Shown here: piece after piece, positions 60,952 to 64,000 of the stretch
Position numbering within the stretch: position 1 is the stretch's first letter
Layout of the letters: each line of letters starts with the position of its first letter
NCBI GenBank assembly: GCA_965214495.1
Contig: OZ243958.1
Coordinates: 2,604,001 to 2,668,000 of the forward strand
Direction: 5' to 3'
Length of the DNA stretch: 64,000 nt
Origin: JANQOH01 sp965214495
GTDB lineage: Bacteria > Pseudomonadota > Alphaproteobacteria > UBA7887
The notes under the pieces: generated by a model
What the model saw: the letters and a program-made list of their open reading frames with translations, nothing else
The model's database searches: none
What the model was told of the DNA's origin: nothing
Made by a program: the position numbers and the translations under genes

Positions 60952-62441
60952 ACGGCGGGCCGGCGCGGCCCCTCGCGGTGCTGATCGCCGCGATGGGGGG
61001 CGAAGGCGGCGGCGTTTTCGCCAACTGGCTGGTCGCGGCGGCCCGATCGTCCGGTCTGGTGGTCCAGGCAACGTCGATTCCGGGGGTGGCGCAGCGCACC
61101 GGGGCGACGACCTATTATCTCGAACTGTGGCCCGAGCCGCTGGCGCCGGGCGCGTCCGAACCGGTGTTCGCGCTCTACCCGACACCCGGCGAGGTCGATG
61201 TCGTCGTCGCCAGCGAACTGATCGAGGCGGGCCGAGCCATCGAGAACGGCTTCGTCACTCCCGACCGGACGCTTCTGATCGCCTCCACCCACCGCATCTA
61301 CGCGATCGCCGAGCGCGCGGCGATGGCTGACGGGCGTGTCGATTCCGAACGTTTCCTCGACGCCGCCGACACCCTCTCCCGGCGTGCGCTGATGGCCGAT
61401 TTCGCCGCCGCCGCGAAGGTCGCCGGCGCTCCGGTCAACGCCGTCCTGCTCGGCGCCGTCGCCGCCGCGAACGCATTGCCGATCGACCGCGCCGCGTTCC
61501 AGGCAGCGATCGAGACGGAAGGCAAGGCGGTCGGGTCGAATCTGGCCGGGTTCGCGGCCGGGGAACGTCTGGCGGCCGGCGATCGACCGACCGCGACGTC
61601 GCGCACGGCGTGGCAACGCCCGGTCCCCGAACGCCTGCGGGCGGAGACCCGGGCGTTCGGTCCGCCGCTGTCGGCGCTTGTGGGCGAGGCCGTGGCGCGG
61701 TTGACCGATTATCAGGACGAGCGCTACGCACTTCGCTTCCTGGCCCGTCTCGCCCCGGTGGCGGAACTTTCGCCCGATGTCGCGCTCGAATGCGCCCGCC
61801 AGATGGCGCTGCGCATGAGCTATGAGGACGTGATCCGCGTCGCGCAACTCAAGACCCGGGGGTCGCGCCTGCGGGCGTTGCGGGAGGAGGTCGGCGCCGG
61901 GGGCGGCCAACCGGTGCGGATACGAGAATATCTCAAGCCCGGCCTGGAGGAATGGTGTGCGCTGCTGCCGCCGGCGGTCGGGCGCCGGTTGATCGGGTGG
62001 GCAACCGCGCGCGGAATCGCCGACCGGTTCGGCGTGGCGATGCGGATTCGCAGCGATACGGTCTTCGGGTTCGCGCTCCTGCGCGGCCTCGCGGCGCTGC
62101 GGCGCCTGCGCCCTCTCGGCTATCGTTGGCAGGTCGAACAACGCTGGATCGACGATTGGGTCGCGCGGGTGATCGAGGCCACGCGGCGCGACGAAGCGTT
62201 CGGAATCGAGGTCGCCGCTCTCGCCGGGCTGGTCAAGGGATACGGCGACACTTGGCAGCGGGGACTGGCGAGCTATCGCCGCATCGCCGGGGCGCTCGTC
62301 ACTCCCTGGCTTGCCGGCAACTCCTTGCCCGACGACGCCGCAGCGCGGCTGCGCGAGGCGCGCGAGGCGGCGAGCGCGGATCCCGACGGCAACGCTCTGG
62401 ACGCGGCGCTCGACGCTTCACCGGCCGCTGCGGTCGGGTGA
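60948..62441 (+). CDS. iorB: Indolepyruvate oxidoreductase beta-type subunit with C-terminal extension
   Basis: Partner of iorA, 497 aa. Residues 1-200 are the gamma-type (Pfam POR) domain: VLIAAMGGEGGGVFANWLVA and IPGVAQRTGATTYYLELWPE. The remaining 300 residues are helical and match the C-terminal domain found in long IorB proteins (DUF6537-like), for example IRVAQLKTRGSRLRALREEV. Archaeal IorB stops after about 200 residues, so this is the longer bacterial form. The 3' end overlaps the convergent TPR gene by 24 bases. Confidence 0.9.
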   Translation: MNGGPARPLAVLIAAMGGEGGGVFANWLVAAARSSGLVVQATSIPGVAQRTGATTYYLELWPEPLAPGASEPVFALYPTPGEVDVVVASELIEAGRAIENGFVTPDRTLLIASTHRIYAIAERAAMADGRVDSERFLDAADTLSRRALMADFAAAAKVAGAPVNAVLLGAVAAANALPIDRAAFQAAIETEGKAVGSNLAGFAAGERLAAGDRPTATSRTAWQRPVPERLRAETRAFGPPLSALVGEAVARLTDYQDERYALRFLARLAPVAELSPDVALECARQMALRMSYEDVIRVAQLKTRGSRLRALREEVGAGGGQPVRIREYLKPGLEEWCALLPPAVGRRLIGWATARGIADRFGVAMRIRSDTVFGFALLRGLAALRRLRPLGYRWQVEQRWIDDWVARVIEATRRDEAFGIEVAALAGLVKGYGDTWQRGLASYRRIAGALVTPWLAGNSLPDDAAARLREAREAASADPDGNALDAALDASPAAAVG

Positions 62442-63881
62442 CGGCCCCGCCGCGGCCTCGCCGGTGTGCCTGAGATTATGGAGAACGGCGGCCCGTGAGG
62501 CGCGTGTGTCGGCGACCCGCGCGTCGTCGGGACCGAATAGCGCCTCGCGAACGGCGATGACGCGGGTGTAGAGCGCCGCCGCCTCTTCGAAGTTCCCCTC
62601 GCCCACATGGATGGCCGCCAGCCCGGCAAGCGCGCTTGCGGTATCGGCGTGACCCGCGCCCAGCGCCGCGGTGAGGATCGCCGCGGCACGCTCTTGCAAT
62701 GCCGCCGCTTCGCCCCGTGCCCCGCGCCCCGCATGGACCTCGGTCTGGTTCGACAGAATACGCGCGACCGCTGGATGGGCGGGACCGAGCGCACGCACCT
62801 GGATGCGCAGGGCGCGTTCGAGCAGTGGCGCGGCGTCGGCGAAACGCTCCGCCGCGATATGAAGCTCGGCGAGCGCGTTCAGGGTCCCGGCGATCGCCGG
62901 AGTCTCGGGCCCGCCGGCCGCTTCGAACAACGCGATGGCCTCGTCGATCGACAGCACCCCTGCCGCCGTATCCCCCATGCGGACGGTCATCAAGCCGAAA
63001 TCGCGGAGCGACTCGCCGACTTCGGGATGGTCCGGCCCGAACGCCGCGCGCTTGGCCTCGATCGCGCGGCGGTAGTGCGCTTCCGCGCGCGCCTGATCGC
63101 CCTTGTCGTCGTAAAGCCGCGCAAGTCTGTCGAAACCGCGCGCCGCTACGGCATGGTCCGGCGGGAAGCGCGACTGCCGGATCGCCAGTGCGCGTGCGTA
63201 ATAGGGCTCGGCTGCGTCATAGTCGCGCGCCGTGTGAGCGATCAGACCGAGTTCGTCGAGACTGTCGGCCACAAAGGGATGCTGCGGACCGAACCGGCCT
63301 TGCAGCCGCTCGAGCACCGCGATCTGATGGTCCGCTGCCTCGTCGAAACGACCGGCGAGACGATACAGGCGCGAAAGTTCGTCATGCGCCTGGGCGATCT
63401 CGAAGACCGCGTCGCCGCCGACCGCCTCGCGGACCGTCAACGCGCGTCGCAGCCGCGTTTCGGCCGCGTCGTGGCGACCGCGATTGCGGTCGATCCGGCC
63501 GAGCGCCAGCAAACTGTCGGCGACGGGCGCGGAAACGGGGCCGAACAACGTCTCCCGCGTGGCGAGCGCCTGTCCGTGCAACGCTTCCGCGGTGTCGTAA
63601 CGGCCCTGCATCTGGTGGATCAGTCCAAGGTTGAACCACGCTGCTGCGGTCTGTTCGTGGCCGGCGCCGAGTGCGGCTTCGTTGGCTGCGGAGGCTTCTT
63701 CCGCGGCCGCCTGCGCGGCGGCGACTTCGCCGCTTTGAAACAGCGTGATCGTCGTCCGGTTGCGCGCTTCGGCGAGCCGTATCTGAACCGGGTCGATTTC
63801 GCTCCGCCCCGTCCCGGGCATCGTGGCCGCGAGGGCAGTCGCCATCGCCATCGCCGCGGCGATCCGCAGTGGCCGGTGCAT
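62418..63881 (-). CDS. Exported tetratricopeptide-repeat protein
   Basis: Predicted periplasmic or secreted protein of 487 aa. A signal peptide (IAAAMAMATALAATMPGT) precedes about nine TPR units of the kinesin-light-chain (TPR_10/12) style, repeating the pattern YDTAEALHGQALATRETLFG, YDAAEPYYARALAIRQSRFP and so on, with HP or HAVA between helices. Such arrays are protein-interaction scaffolds; no partner is evident. ATG at 63881. The sequence between 63882 and the window end is the upstream region, with nothing further recognisable. Confidence 0.85.
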   Translation of the reverse strand: MHRPLRIAAAMAMATALAATMPGTGRSEIDPVQIRLAEARNRTTITLFQSGEVAAAQAAAEEASAANEAALGAGHEQTAAAWFNLGLIHQMQGRYDTAEALHGQALATRETLFGPVSAPVADSLLALGRIDRNRGRHDAAETRLRRALTVREAVGGDAVFEIAQAHDELSRLYRLAGRFDEAADHQIAVLERLQGRFGPQHPFVADSLDELGLIAHTARDYDAAEPYYARALAIRQSRFPPDHAVAARGFDRLARLYDDKGDQARAEAHYRRAIEAKRAAFGPDHPEVGESLRDFGLMTVRMGDTAAGVLSIDEAIALFEAAGGPETPAIAGTLNALAELHIAAERFADAAPLLERALRIQVRALGPAHPAVARILSNQTEVHAGRGARGEAAALQERAAAILTAALGAGHADTASALAGLAAIHVGEGNFEEAAALYTRVIAVREALFGPDDARVADTRASRAAVLHNLRHTGEAAAGPSPDRSGR

Positions 63882-64000
63882 CGCCGTTCCCCCTCCGCCC
63901 TCGGTCCGGTCGGACCGGAACCGTTTACAACCGACCGTGATCGGCTATGGTGCCCGCCGCCCCGCCGGACGGGGCGCCGCCTTTCCCCGCGAGACCGCCC

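Overview
The window is GC-rich, densely packed bacterial chromosome, mostly short operons joined by ATGA or GTGA stop/start overlaps. Gene content and order (dapF-mtaB-ftsY-yciB; mreBCD-mrdA-rodA; ctaC-ctaD-ctaB-small ORF-ctaG-ctaE; a phasin; an RpoH sigma factor) point to an alphaproteobacterium, probably Rhodospirillales-like. That placement is inference from gene order, not a phylogeny. I saw no rRNA, tRNA or CRISPR array.

Layout. 1-8.5 kb: end of a peptide/nickel-type ABC transporter (first permease cut by the window edge), an acyl-CoA carboxylase beta subunit, a spacer with a dispersed palindromic repeat, a two-gene unit ending in a HEPN-type protein, a glycosyltransferase, fdhD-mobA and a luciferase-like oxidoreductase. 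8.8-16.1 kb: leuA, then the complete rod-shape operon mreB-mreC-mreD-mrdA-rodA. 16.1-22 kb: flavoprotein/NAD oxidoreductase pair, acyl-CoA dehydrogenase, M48 lipoprotein protease and a MetE-like protein. 21.8-24.6 kb: a scrambled accessory islet. A RelB/RelE-type toxin-antitoxin module lies between two copies of the MetE-like gene's 3' end. It is followed by an unusual membrane protein with a transposase-like N-terminus, a second repeat copy and a decayed duplicate of that membrane protein's tail. 24.7-28.3 kb: dapF, mtaB, ftsY, yciB.

28.4-40.7 kb (minus strand) is the most interesting block: a complete quinohemoprotein amine dehydrogenase (QHNDH) locus. It has qhpA (diheme alpha), qhpD (radical SAM), qhpC (gamma precursor that carries the CTQ cofactor), qhpB (beta propeller), qhpF (ABC exporter), qhpE (subtilase) and, set apart upstream, qhpG (flavin monooxygenase). 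The operon continues into a CcmF-like heme lyase and a shortened flavin-monooxygenase-like gene, then meets an orphaned higA with a beheaded higB. Known roles fit together: QhpD cross-links QhpC, QhpG oxidises its tryptophan, QhpE removes the leader, QhpF exports it, and the periplasmic enzyme oxidises primary amines through the hemes of QhpA. The CcmF-like protein may serve QhpA.

40.9-46.6 kb: aa3-type cytochrome oxidase genes and a phasin with a palindromic operator. 46.8-54.9 kb: SPOR-tailed D-Ala-D-Ala carboxypeptidase, nicotinamidase, a copper-type P-ATPase, rpoH, aldolase, SDR and cupin. 54.9-56.4 kb: a lower-GC type II restriction-modification pair attached to the stop codon of an amidohydrolase lipoprotein. 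57.6-64 kb: zincin, GST, a two-gene indolepyruvate:ferredoxin oxidoreductase and a TPR protein.
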